Shown: positions 1-12,568 of the stretch, one piece after another
Layout of the letters: the number at the start of each line of letters is the position of its first letter
Position numbering within the stretch: position 1 is the first letter of the stretch
Assembly (NCBI GenBank): GCA_900074885.1
Contig: FJUW01000004.1
Span: 3,198,578 to 3,262,577, forward strand
Source of the DNA: Rhynchosporium graminicola
Lineage: Eukaryota; Ascomycota; Leotiomycetes; Helotiales; Ploettnerulaceae
Reading direction: 5' to 3'
Length of the DNA stretch: 64,000 nt
Translations under genes and position numbers: made by a program
The notes under the pieces: generated by a model
The model's input: the letters and a program-made list of their open reading frames with translations, nothing else
Database searches by the model: none
Told to the model about the DNA's origin: nothing

Positions 1-692
1 TTGAAGTATAGAAGCGTAAACTCAAATATTTATGGTTTACCCCAGCAATCAAAGTAATTCACTAGTACCATTAATGGTCAAGTATATTCCTTTTCAGAAG
101 AAGTATTCCAAATATCAAGTCACAAGCCTCCCCAAGACATGAATGCGCAAGATTTGCCTCGATCTTCGCTCGTTTGTGTAGATTTGAGATACGTCTGTGT
201 TGCAGTGTCATGTAGTAAGATGTGGACTGTAAAACTCAGGGCCGTTTCAGATGCTAGAGAATGGTGGCTGAATAGGGCTGCCAGGGTTCTACATTGAGAA
301 GGTCAGAACTCAAATCAGAAGTTCAGAACTCGTCTCGTTTGTCACAGTGCCGTTACGTAATGTCACAATACCTTGAAGCAAAGAGGTCGAAAGACCCGCA
401 AATGTTCCATAAATTCATCTGAACATTAGAGTAATGTCACGAAATCGACTCGCGACTTTGACTGAAGAACTTCATAGTGCCGCAAGTTTTTTTTCTGTTT
501 TTGACTTGAGAAATAAGCAATATCACGAAATCAATTTAGTACTTCAACCTTGACTTGGTAGGTGAATTGAGCTTCGCAAGGTTCGGCCCCCTTTCTCTGA
601 CATGGATAGGGCCGCCAGTCTGACTTCCTGAGATCTTCGCTTGAGTTTGTTGCCAAAGCTGTACTAGCAACTGCGCTGTACTAGCAACTGGA
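1..692. other. Gene-free left edge
   Basis: No coding region can be supported here. The stretch lies downstream of the minus-strand permease relic and contains scattered short repeats such as two similar copies of a 'tcacgaaatc' phrase near 436 and 525. Confidence 0.5.
658..690. repeat. 16-bp direct repeat, two copies
   Basis: The 16-mer gctgtactagcaactg occurs at 658-673 and again at 675-690 with one base between. It lies just downstream of the stop codon of the permease relic. It looks like a simple tandem duplication with no inferred role. Confidence 0.85.
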
Positions 693-2725
693 TCAATCAT
701 CCTTATTTATCACATTCACGCTTGTGTCTTCTTTGACGTCCACGGTTGATTTATCTCGGGCTGCCTCTGCCAAGAACATTGCTTCCCCCACGAAGCCGTA
801 CTCCTGAAGCTCTGGATTTCTGTTGAAATAGCGATCAGTGGACAGTTACGCGCATCTCGTTCAATGACTTACTTCTTGGTCCATAGATACATAGCTAAAA
901 TCGTGATAATACCGCCTGCTGCGAAGGCGGTAGCCACAGGGAAGCCGACTTTGTATGTTGGACTATCTGACACTCTCCACGCACGAAGTGGAATTGTAGC
1001 ATGACCAATATCTAAAGATCGGGATTAGTCAGGAAATGATTGCTTGCGCGGCGTGTTCAGTCAGACATACAAACAAGAGTAACCGTCAAGCCGATAAGAA
1101 CAGCTCTGGCTTCGGGTTCCTTTCGCAGAATTTCCGCCATCCAAGCCGTGATGGAATATCTGTGAAGGAGTAAGTCAAGGCTGACGAAAGTTCTCCAGAG
1201 GAGGCACTTACCCCCATGCAGAAGTAGCAAATGTGAGGAAATAGAAACCCATGATCACTCTATCTGAAGCTGGCCACCCAGCGAGAACACCCACAGCGAT
1301 AACCTGTATCCCGGCAGCGAAAATGGATACCTGCCAGCGCCACCTCTTCCAATCACTGATTGCATTCAAACCAACATTGCAAACAATGGAGATCGAATAC
1401 CTCCCAACGGGATGAGATTGACTTTGTAAGTGCTATAGAGTGGTGTGCCATCCGTCGATTTTAAGCCCTTCAAGAATTAGCGATGGTTGTCCAAATGAAA
1501 GGACTTGACATACACACCTTGAGGAACAGCAGGAAGTAGGAATTGGCGCGCTGGCTCCACGCAAATTGAAGGTAGGAAATGATAAATAAATAGGTCACAG
1601 GACTTCTGAACATAAACGCCAGTTTCTTTTGGAGCTGCTTCCCGGATGTTTTTTCCTGCACCGTCGTACCTTGCCTACTCATGCGTAGACGTGCTAATTC
1701 ACGTTCGGATTCGGTGAGCCAGAGAGCTCTGGTATTTGCAGGACTATCAGGGATAACGAGAAGACCAATGAATCCCCATACGATCGTAATTATGCCGCTA
1801 GAATCGTATTAGTTTCAATTGTATATGGCTCAGTATTACTAATTTTCTTACAGACAATGAAAAGCCATTGCCATCCCTTACAATTTTTAGCTTAGTCGTC
1901 AGCTGAAAGGGTGGACAAGAATTACCTCGAGCCCATGAACTCCGTCAAGATTCCTATAAAGTGCGGCTTGCAGGATCCCCAAAAACATACTCCCAGCTAC
2001 TGAGCTATCATGAAATACAGGTCAGTGTACGTTCTTAAATCATTACATAGGTCTCTCGGCGGGTCGGAATCTCACCTTACGCCAAATATGGCGAGCCGTT
2101 TCGCCAATTCGCCTTGGGTATCTGAGCTCACAGTCAGATAACCTTTCAAAAAAAATCATCAAAGTGCTGGGACTCTCTCAGAGCTTACACCAATTGAAAA
2201 TTAAATTGACAAGACCAGGCCAGGATGTACTCTCAAACATCCCTAGAAAAAATCGTAGAGCATATACACTTTTTGCGTTCTTACAAGCATAGGTCGTAAG
2301 CGTCAGAAACGCCATAAAATCTCGCAAATGGGTAGGAATATCGACGGTCGGACTCTTGTTTGAATGAGTTGGGCTGGAACGATACAGAGCGCATATCCAA
2401 TGGAGAAGTAGGTGGTGAACTCTACCAGTTCATTGCCATTTAGTTCGAGCGCTTCTTTCATTCCAGATACGTAGGCTTGAGTAGTAGCTGACTGATCCAT
2501 ATCCTACATCTACTTGTCAGCAATTGAACAAGCAGTTTATCCTGCGCCACGAACCTTGGTGAGCCCAGCGATGAATGCGTATACCAGTAGAAAGTCATCT
2601 AGCTTAAGGACTATGCGGCGTTCTGGGTCCGTGAAGTACCCAAAAAGACCATTTCCTGGCCTATTGCTTGTTAACCTTGCAGGGGACATTCCAGAAATAT
2701 CGAGGCTCGACATCTTGAGGAACAA
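693..2725 (-). pseudogene. Dal5/Liz1-type MFS permease with a frameshift
   Basis: This is a minus-strand, multi-exon gene of the anion:cation symporter branch of MFS (allantoate, pantothenate, nicotinate and similar permeases). It would be a plasma-membrane importer of a small organic acid. Exon 1 (2725-2555) begins MFLKMSSL and ends YAFIAGLTK. Exon 2 (from 2503) has the family signature DQSATTQAYVSGMKE followed by FTTYFSIGYAL. Further exons read WYTQGELAKRLAIFG, SMFLGILQAALYRNLDG, WQWLFIV, IPDSPANTRALWLTE, YLFIISYLQFAWSQRANSYF, DWKRWRWQ, and a last exon starting NPELQEYGFVGEA and ending NKDD at 693. After ICEILW (about 2312) one G is missing, so the frame runs into TGA at 2303-2305, while the expected AFLTLTTYAC continues in the next frame. 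No intron explains the shift. It is a recent pseudogene or a sequencing error; the substrate is unknown. Confidence 0.8.
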
Positions 2726-3271
2726 CAGGATCTGACAGGCAATGTGTTTTTGTGAACTAGATAGAATGGCTTGGACAATTATCTACTCTATTAAATCCAC
2801 AATAGAATAGTACTCAGCACTAGTAAACAAGTAGCCAGCCTCACCTTAGAATCGAAGCATTGAGATCGTACATGTTACAAGTTATTTTTAAAGCCTCCGC
2901 TCTCGCTTAGAATCACAAGCGCAAAACTTGCAATGTGCACCGAAGTCGACCCTCAACCTCGACCTACAAGGGCCGATAGCACCTTCAGACCCCAATCAGA
3001 GTGATTCAACATTACTTGAACTTCCCAGAACGGTGGATACTCAGAAATGGCGTCATTCTGAATTCGATGATGTACTGCTTGGCTGGACCTACTTTACATT
3101 CGCTTATGCTCGCGAGTGGATTTCTGTCTAGGTCCACTCTTGGCCTTTTATTCCAAAACTTTTCACCAACAGACTCGAAAGATATTAATAACGAAACAAA
3201 AAATTCAAACATGAAGATCAAAGAATCCGTGTCAAATAATACACCATACGTTGAAATCTGCAAGTACAAAT
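2726..3271. other. Intergenic gap between two broken genes
   Basis: This stretch lies between the divergent permease and dioxygenase relics. Short open frames exist on both strands, but none has recognisable domain content. It probably held the two promoters. Confidence 0.45.
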
Positions 3272-4200
3272 ATGTCGGCCAACAATTCAGCACCATTATA
3301 CCCCAAGTATCTCCCGGTCCGGCCCGAAGGCTTTACCCCGACTTTAAATGTCGAGCCTTTTGAGACGGAAGAGCCAGGACTGCTAGCAGACCCAGCTCTA
3401 CCGGAGTTATTTACATCGAACTAAAAAATCACGAACATCACTCCTCGAATAGGCGCTGAGATTGAAGGTGTCCAGCTGAGTCAGTTGACCGCAAATGGCC
3501 TGGATCAGGTTGCTCTGTTCGCAGCTCAGCGTGGAGTTCTCGTATTTGTAAGTTCTCCTCGTATCATACAGCCAAATGCTGCTATTATAGTTGATTGATC
3601 AATATCTTCACCAAATAGCGAAAGCAGGACTCCGCAGACATTGGGACTATCAAACAGAAAGAGATAGTTTCACATTTTGGTCCGCTTCACCTGGTAAGAA
3701 TGAAGAGGCACGGATAGATAACAGGATTTGATATTAAGATAGCATCCCACAATGGGATACCCCCGAGGGACAGGTCCTGAGTTCCATGTGGTGTACACAG
3801 ATGATAGAACGTAGATTCATCTCCCACCTCTTGAAATCCAATCAAGCTGAGTATCTTTCGTAGACCAGGCTTACGCCAAATCCTCGGAGAGAGGACCTCT
3901 TATGACTTATGGCATATCTATCAAACTTTCACGCCGAACAAACCAAGCACCACTTTCTTTTGGATTCTCGAGATCCCAAAAGGCGGAGGTGGAGATACTG
4001 CATTCACGTCCTTGACATTAGCGTACAAGGCGCTGTCCCCAAAGATGGTCGAGGTTCTATCAAAACTCGATTTAAACCATACAAGTGCAAGCGTTGGCGA
4101 AATAAGTCGTGTTGGCTTGGAGCGAGCTCTTAAAGAAGCTGTCAAAACAACGCACCTTTTGATCATCGAACATCCAGTGACGAAAGAGTCTGATGTGACA
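3272..4200 (+). pseudogene. TauD-type Fe(II)/2-oxoglutarate dioxygenase, inactivated
   Basis: Family members oxidise sulfonates or related small acids using Fe(II), 2-oxoglutarate and O2. The frame opens with ATG at 3272 (MSANNSAPLYPKYLPV) and hits TAA at 3422-3424, codon 51. Reading through, ITPRIGAEIEGVQLSQL and RGVLVF match the TauD N-terminus. An intron follows, then SHFGPLHL, then HPTMGYPRGTGPEFHVVYTDD. After a disturbed stretch the core resumes with WHIYQTFTPNKPSTTFFWIL, GGGDTAFTSL and ALSPKMVEVL, and it stops resembling TauD after EHPVTKE near 4190. The usual W-H-x-D iron motif reads W-H-I-Y, so a metal ligand is gone. The C-terminal third with the second His and Arg is absent. Stop codon, lost ligand and truncation together make it a pseudogene. 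Confidence 0.8.
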
Positions 4201-4537
4201 ATCAGACAGACTGATCAGATAGCACAGAGATCCCCTGCCAATTTTTACGCCAAACTAGCTCCTCAGATAACTACACACCATCACAATGATAATAAAAATT
4301 GGTGAAATTGCCGTAGAAGATTCAAGTGACAACATGACCATACTTGTCCGTTTTTCAGTTGTCGACTTGCATTGTCTTATTTCTACCAAATACTTCCTGG
4401 GTCTCTGCATTAAGCAAACGATCAAGCTGCACTGAGCCCTACATTGACGTCGCCAAATCTCACAGCGTACATTGGTCGTTATTTTCGACTTATGGTGCTA
4501 CAGTATGCTTGCATTGGACTACCGTCGATCTGTGTTA
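4201..4537. other. Flank between dioxygenase relic and retrotransposon
   Basis: No gene is recognised. The sequence has normal base composition and ends in the 5-bp target site TCGTA at 4538-4542, next to the LTR element. Confidence 0.4.
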
Positions 4538-4542
4538 TCGTA
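4538..4542. repeat. Left target-site duplication of outer element (TCGTA)
   Basis: Five bases directly before the left LTR. The partner at 21090-21094 is TCGTG. The single difference is a G/A transition, as RIP would make. Confidence 0.65.
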
Positions 4543-4683
4543 TGTCAGGGGGCGTCCGAGATATATATATAGTAAAAGTCTTGATTCTATCTATCGCTAT
4601 AGTAGGAGGAACTATCTAAGTGAAGCTAACTAACGGTACTAAGTACTTAGTACTATCTTATCTCGTGATAATATCCCGTGATA
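4543..4683 (-). repeat. Outer element LTR, left (3' LTR)
   Basis: This 141-bp copy begins TGTCAGGGGGCGTCC and ends CCCGTGATA on the plus strand. Compared with the right LTR I count seven differences, all transitions and no indels. In the minus sense the ends fit an original TGTCA...TGACA. Confidence 0.88.
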
Positions 4684-4695
4684 TCTCCCCCCCTT
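4684..4695 (-). other. Polypurine tract of outer element
   Basis: On the minus strand a run of G ending GGGGGGGAGA abuts the LTR. This is the expected plus-strand priming site just upstream of a 3' LTR, and it fixes the element as minus-strand. Confidence 0.65.
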
Positions 4696-7560
4696 AAGTA
4701 TAAAAAACTCTATCCCTAGAGAAAAAAGATAGTTCGACTAGTAATATATAGTAAATATAAATAGTAACTATTATTAATCTCCTTTACTACTCTCCTCTAA
4801 TAAATCTAATACGTTCTTATTAAAATTTAACCTAGTTATAATTTATAGGATTAAAGTCATATCCTCTATATCCCTATTCTCCTTAGTTACGACTATCTTT
4901 ATTAAGGCTAGCTTTTTCATTAGTCTAATTACCTACTTCCTCTTCCCTTTTAGAGTAGATTTAGTAAGCTTTAGTAATATAATCGTATCGTTATCGCTAT
5001 CTTCTATAAGATCAGAGGTCTAAGTAGTTAGTAAAACTAGACCCGTTAGCTTCCTCTTTAAGTAGGGTTTTCTTAGTTCGTATAGTTAAAGTTTAGTATC
5101 TAGTACTATTATACCGAAAAGGCGTCTATTTATAGTATTACTCTAGTTTTCTTAATTAATTAGATCTTCGATAGCGTATATTATTTCCGTATTTCCCGCG
5201 ATACGAGTTAATCCTTATATACTTATTAATTTTCTTAAGAAAAGTATTCTATTTTTAACTAGGTCTATAACTCTCTAATAATATCCTAGCCTTAAGAGTT
5301 AATATATTAAGCGTTATAATAAGGCGAAAATAAAAGACTTATAGCGTTTTAGTATACTTCTATTTAGTTTTATAATATTAGTCTTATTAGTTCTCTTTAA
5401 CTTTCTTCCGCCCTTAGTATCCTTCGATCGGCTATAGTCGACTATACTTACGTATCCTTCTATATTATTAATAGAGGTTAATAGCAATTTCGATTAGATA
5501 TTATAATCTAAGGATAATATATATAAATAAATTCATTATATTTCCTATATTAATACGAGGTTTAATTAAATACGATTATTAATACGCTACTATATTACTT
5601 TTAATCTCGCTCTGAAAAATTAGGCCTTATACGTTCAGATATTTACGTAAGAATATAAGATCTCTTATCTTATTACTTATAACTAATACTTATTATAATT
5701 TAAGTATAAGTAGAGTTAAAAGATATCTTAAAATATAAAATAAAATTCCTAATATTACGATCATTAGGTCTAAGTTATAGAAAGGTACTTAATATAATAG
5801 ACTTAGTATAAATTCTATATAATAGCCCGGTCTATTAATATTAATTCTTAGAAGAGCTACTATACTTATAACTACATTTAGTACTAGTAAGCGTAAGATC
5901 TATACTAGCTCGACTATCTCTAGCGTAATAGTATATATAACCTCGCTAAGTAGTACGATTATAGACCTATAAGAGGTACTAATTAATATAGTTAGTAAGG
6001 CGTCCAGAATAGTAATAGGGTTTAGTATATCTTAAAGCGCGCGAAAATATTCTTTAATAACTACTTTAGTATCTACGTAAGCTTAAATCATTAAGGAATA
6101 TCTATTATATAATATCTAGAGAAGATATAATACGTAATTAGCGCGATCCCTATCTAATAGAGATCTATCGAGTATATAGAGGAAATCCCTTATTAACTTA
6201 TATATACGTTCTATCTCTACTATAAGTAAAATATATACGCTATAATATATCGCAATAGAAGCTATAGCTTATAAGAATATTTCAAAGCTTAGCTTTAAAC
6301 TATTATACCCTCTTATTAGCGCGTTATTAAAGATAAATTATCTATCGGTTTTATATCTTACGATAATACTAACGTCTTCTTTAGCCTTAATTAATAGAGA
6401 TAAGGTCTAGTATAAACTATCGAATACTAAAGAAGCGCTAATTAGTTGAAATACTTTCTTATCTACTTATATATCTTCTTTATACTCCTTAGTAAGTTCT
6501 ACTACTCCGGCCTCCTTTAATCTTTTTTATCAGATTTTCTTCTATCTCTTTAGTTCTTATAGTTCTTAAAGGACTAAGTAGAGTTTATCTCTAAGATACT
6601 CTTATATAATAATTTCTATAAAATAGTAGTACTAATTATACTATATCTCCTTTATAATATTAGTAGCTTTAAACTTCTAGCCTCCGAGAACTATAATATC
6701 TCCGTTAAAATAGATAATATATCTGATTCTTATATCAGGAGTTATAAGACTATTCAGGGGAAAGTCGTTTATAGTAAAGCGTAAGCGGAAAGCGTCTCCG
6801 AAAGCTACTTACTAAGAGTATAAGTATCTATTAATTAGCAAAAAGTTAATAAGGAACTATTTAAAAAGACTACTTATTAATATATTATAGTAAGCTATAC
6901 TAATTAGATAATCTCTTAGATAAATACTAGTTAGGACGCGAACGTTACCTTAAGGGCGTTCGATATATAAGCTAAGTTCCTTATTATCTTAGATAAGTTA
7001 GTAAAAATAAAGCTAGTTCTTATAGTATACTCTATCCTTAGGAGCCTTATAATAGAGTATAAATAGTTATTAAAGTACTTAAGGAAAGTTACTATTTAAG
7101 TTAGTATACTCGTAAGAGTTATCTAACTCTCTACTCTATATAATAAAGTTAGATAAGATATCTTAAGTAATTCCGATAATACTACTTATTTTATACCTTA
7201 AACTATATTCGTTCCTCTTAATATTAAAATAAAGTAATCTATCTTATAGACCTTAAAAGATTCGTAGAATATTACTTCGATAAACTAGTCGAGTAAAAGA
7301 AGATAATAAGTATACTAGGGATAATAGGGTAAGGGAGTCGAGAGTTCTTAGTATATTATTATTAGTCGCTATATTCGTTCGAAAGATAAGGTAGACTCTT
7401 ATCGCAGTTAATATAGAGTTAATAATAAGAGTATAGATAAAAGAGTTAATATATAATAATAAGATTATTATTATTAGAATTTTATATACGTATATTAGAT
7501 AGAGAGAAGCTTAAGGAAATAAATAAACGCGATAATAAGATAAGAATATTAATAAGGTAA
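4696..7560 (-). other. Unassigned 3' region of outer element
   Basis: About 2.9 kb lies between the chromodomain-like end of the pol region and the 3' LTR. It is TpA-saturated, with no open frame and no motif I can name on either strand. A standard Ty3/gypsy element needs no sequence this long here. It may be an extra ORF destroyed by RIP, an older nested element, or captured host DNA. Confidence 0.45.
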
Positions 7561-7619
7561 ATATTAATAAAGCTAATTTACTAAAATATACATTATGTAA
7601 ATAATTTATCATTTATATA

Positions 7620-9100
7620 CTAAGGAGCTCTCGAACTTAGCGACTAAGTTCGGTATATTCTCCTTTAGTATTAAAGCAAGTTCTTAAGATATAGTCTAAT
7701 AACCTATATACTTAACCTTATAGTATATCTTCCTTATCTTATCTCTAGGTTATTTTCTAAGCTCCTTATGCAAGATCTTCTCGATAATATAATATTCAGT
7801 ACTATCTTTATCGTATATCAAGCTAAGTTCAAGTATAATCTGATTAAATAGATCCGGTACTACTAGCTCTAAGTATTTAATTAAGATTACTAGGTATATA
7901 TTTATCTATTCGAGTAGCTCTAGTTCGTAAGTAAATAAGTTTACTCGCCTGATAATCTTATATAGTCTAAATTTAATAAAAAATAGCTTAGTCTGATTCT
8001 ATAAGAGCTTATACCTAGAGTCTATCCTTTTAGCTAGTCTAATATAAACTTCAGCCTCTAGCTTAAGTAATACTAGTATCCGGCCCTTATTAAAAGCTAG
8101 CTTCATACGAGATTATACTAATATAACCGACTTTATCGCGTCCTGAAATAAGGTTTAATAGTTATATATAAAGTCTTATCCCTCTTTTATAGTAAATACT
8201 TAAGTAATAGTATAATTAATAGAAGAGAAAAAGGATTAGGGTTTTTAGCTAAATCTTAGTTCATAAAGTATAAACCCGATAGAGGTATTTTCTAAAGTAT
8301 TAAGGATAAAAGATATAGCTAGTATAAAATCTTCCTAATTAGACTAATCGAAACGTCTAGTAATAGTATAGCGTAAAGCGTAGATAAATATTTAATTAGA
8401 CTATTCTAATTAACTATCTGCCTTAGGGTTATTCACTATAGTAAAAGCTAAGCTAATATTAGCGAAACTATATACGTCTCCCTAAAATCCGCTAGTAAAT
8501 TATATATCCCGATCTAAAATTATTTTCTTTAGAACTCCTAGGTCCGTATACGCGTCCCTATAATAAGCTTTAGCTTAGTCTTCGCCTCTCTAATCCTTAT
8601 ATCTGATAATAACCTTAATCTATTTCGTTATCTAGTTTATAAATAATAAAACTAAGTCATATCTTTCCTTAAAAATTAGGAATCTTATAATTAAGTCTAT
8701 ATAGAATATATAGAGTTAAATTATTAGAAGTAGAATTAGTATAAGTATACTATTTAGTAGATTTCTACCTAGTTTCGCTATTCGATAAGTAGAATAGGAT
8801 ACTACGTATAATTAAACCGTTCGCTATATCTTACGTATAAATACCTTATCCTTTAGGAAATTATATATCCTCTATACTCCTACGTATACTTAGTTATCGT
8901 AAGCGATACTAAGGACCTTCTTAATTAACTTTTCAAGTATATATATATATTTAATCCTATTAGGGTTCCGAAAGAAAAGTAACTTTATTCTAGTATCGAA
9001 TCGGAATAACTTAAAAGTAGAGATATATTTATTCCGAGGAGACTTTTAGTAGTCTATCTTTATTTTATAATAAAGCTATCTAAAAGTTCTATCTATTAGA
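7620..9100 (-). pseudogene. Integrase/chromodomain region of outer element, degraded
   Basis: On the minus strand, fragments such as LVVPDLFNQI and EYYIIEKILHKELRK (near 7.7-7.9 kb) resemble the integrase C-terminus and the chromodomain-like tail of fungal gypsy elements, where a WKGY-like segment usually follows. Frames are broken by many TAG/TAA codons. The boundaries are approximate. Confidence 0.5.
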
Positions 9101-9899
9101 AGCTAGCGTAAGATAGATACTACTAGTTATTTATCTATATATATAGATATTAAATATGAAATTACTTCGTTACCTTATATTAAGTAATATACTACCTTCA
9201 AAACTAAGATATCTCTATTATTTAACTTATATACTATATTTAATAGTCCTTAGATTCTTTTATCTTAAAGCGATTAGCGTTATAGCTAGCTTAAAGTATC
9301 TGCGTTCAGATATATTTTCCTAGCTCTATAGATTATATTTATCTTATACGTATACTTAGCTAAGAAGAGAAACTAATTATCTAATTAGTTACTCTTCTTA
9401 CGAGGACGATCCTTAAAGTAAAATAATATTACTTAATAATCTATATAAATAATAAAATTTATACTATTAAGATATTATAGTAACTTCTCTAACGCCTATA
9501 CTAGTGCGCTTATCTCTAGCTTAGTAAGCTAGTAATTCATTTCTACTATAGATAAGTACTTAGATAGGAATAAGACTAGCTTTTCTACCCCGTTAGTACT
9601 ATCTACCTAGTAAAGAGCTATACTATATCCGAATTCCTTAGAACTATTAATATAAAGTATAAAATCCTATCTAAAGTCAGGGAATTTAAAAGTTAGCGCT
9701 AAAGTAAGCCGGTCTTTTAATATATCAAATACTTATTTTGACTTATATAGCAGGTTATCTATATATTACTTAGAGTATATTTTAGTATCCTTATAATATT
9801 TAGCTTTCTAAGACTAAGTTAAATTAGCATATTCTTCATATCTTAGTTATAAAAGCAGAATAAGTATCGCTTTAGTATAACTACCTCGTCTTACTCCCT

Positions 9900-10700
9900 C
9901 TTATAATATATTCTTAAATCCGATTATCTTAAGTTCTAATAATAGTAAGAAGATAGCTACGTAATATAATACAAATTTATAATAGTACCCGAAAAATCCT
10001 AACGCTTTTTCTAATTAAGATAAAGTTCTTAGAAATTCCTAAGATTATACTACTTTTATATTCTCTTCTAAAGTATTTAGTCCTAATCTAGATACTTTAT
10101 ATCTTAGCGCCTTAATAGATAGCTAGGCGAAATAGTATTTCCCTAGAGCTAATATAACTCCGGCGTCTTCTAGTAAAGTAAGCGCTAGATCTAAGTCTTT
10201 TATATATTATTCTGAGGTAGTAGAAAAGATAATTATGTCGTTAATATAAATAATAATAAATTTCTAAAGGTATTAGCAGAATAGATTCTCTATATATACT
10301 TAGAAGAATACTAGAGTTATCACTAGACCTATTGTTATAATAGTAAGTATTTCATATCCCTTATACGTAATAACTAATACTATCTTCTATTAGTCTACTA
10401 GTTCTAAAAGCTATTAGAAGAAGGATTTAGTAAAGTCGATACTAGAGAAAATCGTTACTCTACCTATAGCAGATAAGATATTATTAGCTTTAGGTAATAA
10501 GTATACGTTAAGTATTAACTTCGTATTAACTTTTCTAAGGTCGACTATAACTCTTAGCTTTCTATTTCTATAGATAATAAATACTAGAGCCGAAGCTAAG
10601 GAAAGTTATCCGAGGAGTACTAATACTAGAGAGCTATTAGCTCTTATTAGATCTAAGATTTTATCTATTTCTACCTTATCTCTTTATAATTATAGGAAAA
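9900..10700 (-). pseudogene. Reverse transcriptase of outer element, degraded
   Basis: Minus-strand translation gives YINDIIIF at 10225-10248, the RT active-site box (normally YIDD), with an Asp-to-Asn change that fits G-to-A RIP. Downstream DLDLALTLLEDAGVIL, IKALRYKVSRLGL and ALGFFGYYYKFV follow the order of the fungal gypsy RT thumb and RNase H junction. Stop codons of CAG-to-TAG type interrupt the frame. The element can no longer make its own enzyme. Confidence 0.75.
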
Positions 10701-12314
10701 GTACCCTTTTCAGGTTATTAATCTTAATGCCTTCCTTAAATAGTACTAGCATATTAATTCTATTAGTAAATTATCCGAGTTCATAATAGAATAAGTTCGT
10801 ATATTAGCGAAGAATATTCTATATTTTAACTTTAATATCTACCTTAAAGGCGTCTAATATATCCGGTTCTACTATATCTTCGGGAAGGGGTCTAATTAAG
10901 AATAAAGTACTAGCTAAGTGCCTCCCTTCTAGCTCCTCCTCTATAAAGGGTTATCCTTTATAGATACTAGCCAGGTTTAGTAGTACTAAGTAATCTTTGA
11001 TTTTAAGTATATATTATTTAAGTATCCTTAATATCTATCCTTGTTATAGATAGATAAGTATCTCCCCTAGATTAGCGAATAAGATAGATATAAGGAGGCT
11101 AGTAGTAATAGCGTTAACTATAGAACCGAATTTACCTAATATTATATCGACTTAAAGATAAGAATATACTATATATCTATCTTAACGTTTAGGTAGTAAG
11201 CGATATATAATAAGTAAATTAATACCCTCCTCTAAGTATACTATAACTATCTGCAAAAGGTAGATATTAGTATATTTTAAAGTAGACTTCGCGGTTTTCA
11301 CTACTTTAGTTATCTTAAGGAGTATATAGTCGTTACTATCTCCTACTTATAGATAGTATAGCTTCTCTAACAACTCCTACTTAAAGTCGAGTTTATTTTC
11401 CGAGAAAAAGTTAAGCCTAAGAAGAATTCCTCCTAGTATCTTTAGTATAATATAATATTAGTACACCGGAAACTATAATAGTTCCTTATCGGAAATTATC
11501 CTATATAAGATAAGTATTTCAACGAAATCGGAAATAGTAAGCCTAGAACTTATACTAGAAAGACTAACTCGTAAGCTATCTATCCTACGATAAGTCCTTA
11601 TAGAAGGGAAGTATTACGCTAGACTTAGCTCGTCGATTAACCTAATAAGCGAAGTAGTATTAGTAGCTACTTCTATCGGAAAGTTATCCTTACTAAATAT
11701 TTAGATTCTAGTATATATATTAGCTATAAAGGAAGTATTATTTAGAAGGATAAATATCTCGTCCTTTAACTCCTAAAGTTACGAGTCCGGAGTCTTTATA
11801 GTATAAGCGCTAAGGATTAGTATTTCTCTATCCTAAGCTATAAGTAAGATTATAAAGGAAAGGTTCTTAACTAGGATAAAATCGTCCTCTTTTTCGTCTT
11901 CATAAGAAGGCGATATATAGTTAAGTATAGAAAGTAAGAATAATAGTATCTTAAGTTAGATTTATTCTATCTTTTTCGTTAAGGATAATACTAAAGTAAG
12001 TTTATTAAAAACTAATAATATTACTAAAATAAGGTTTAAGTAAGAATAAAGCCGCGAGAGGACCCCCCCTAGGTCTCACGGTAAGCTTTTCCCGAGTCCG
12101 CTAATAGGGAAGGACTTATAAGTTCAGGCGATTTATTATCCTCTGAATTATACTTTTAATCCGGTTAGTATAAGAATCCGTTATTAGAATAATTAAGTAT
12201 AACTAGTAATTAAGAATAATACGTATTATACTTATTGAAATTCCCGGTTATTAGTAAGTATTAAAAAGAGTACTAAAGTTAGTTTATTATCATAGGAACT
12301 TAGAGCTAGTACTA

Positions 12315-12319
12315 GTATA
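12315..12319. repeat. Left target-site duplication of inner element (GTATA)
   Basis: GTATA directly precedes the inner left LTR and recurs exactly at 18869-18873 after the right LTR. The repeat proves insertion of the inner element into the outer one. Confidence 0.9.
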
Positions 12320-12554
12320 TGTGACGCTTGCTCTAGAAAGGTCTCAAAACTACCTGAGTAATAAGACCTCATATTACTATGAATATAAAGTAGTAAGAAT
12401 CACTTAAGAATCTAAAACTAAGGAGTAAAGAAGTAGAGAGAGAATAGAAGTATATATATAAAAAGGGAACCCTAAACTCTACTCGTGTAATCTCGCTTAG
12501 TAGTAAGTGTTTCCACTAATAGGGAGAGACCTCAAAACCTAACTAGTCGTTATA
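12320..12554 (-). repeat. Inner element LTR, left (3' LTR)
   Basis: 235 bp. It starts TGTGACGCTTG and ends CGTTATA; the right copy starts TATAACGCTTA and ends CGTCACA. The intact ends therefore combine to the inverted pair TGTGAC/GTCACA, and the differing bases at the ends are transitions. Confidence 0.93.
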
Positions 12555-12568
12555 CTACTCCCCCCTCC
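12555..12568 (-). other. Polypurine tract of inner element
   Basis: Minus-strand GGAGGGGGGAGTAG lies directly against the 3' LTR, which fixes the direction of the inner element. Confidence 0.75.
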
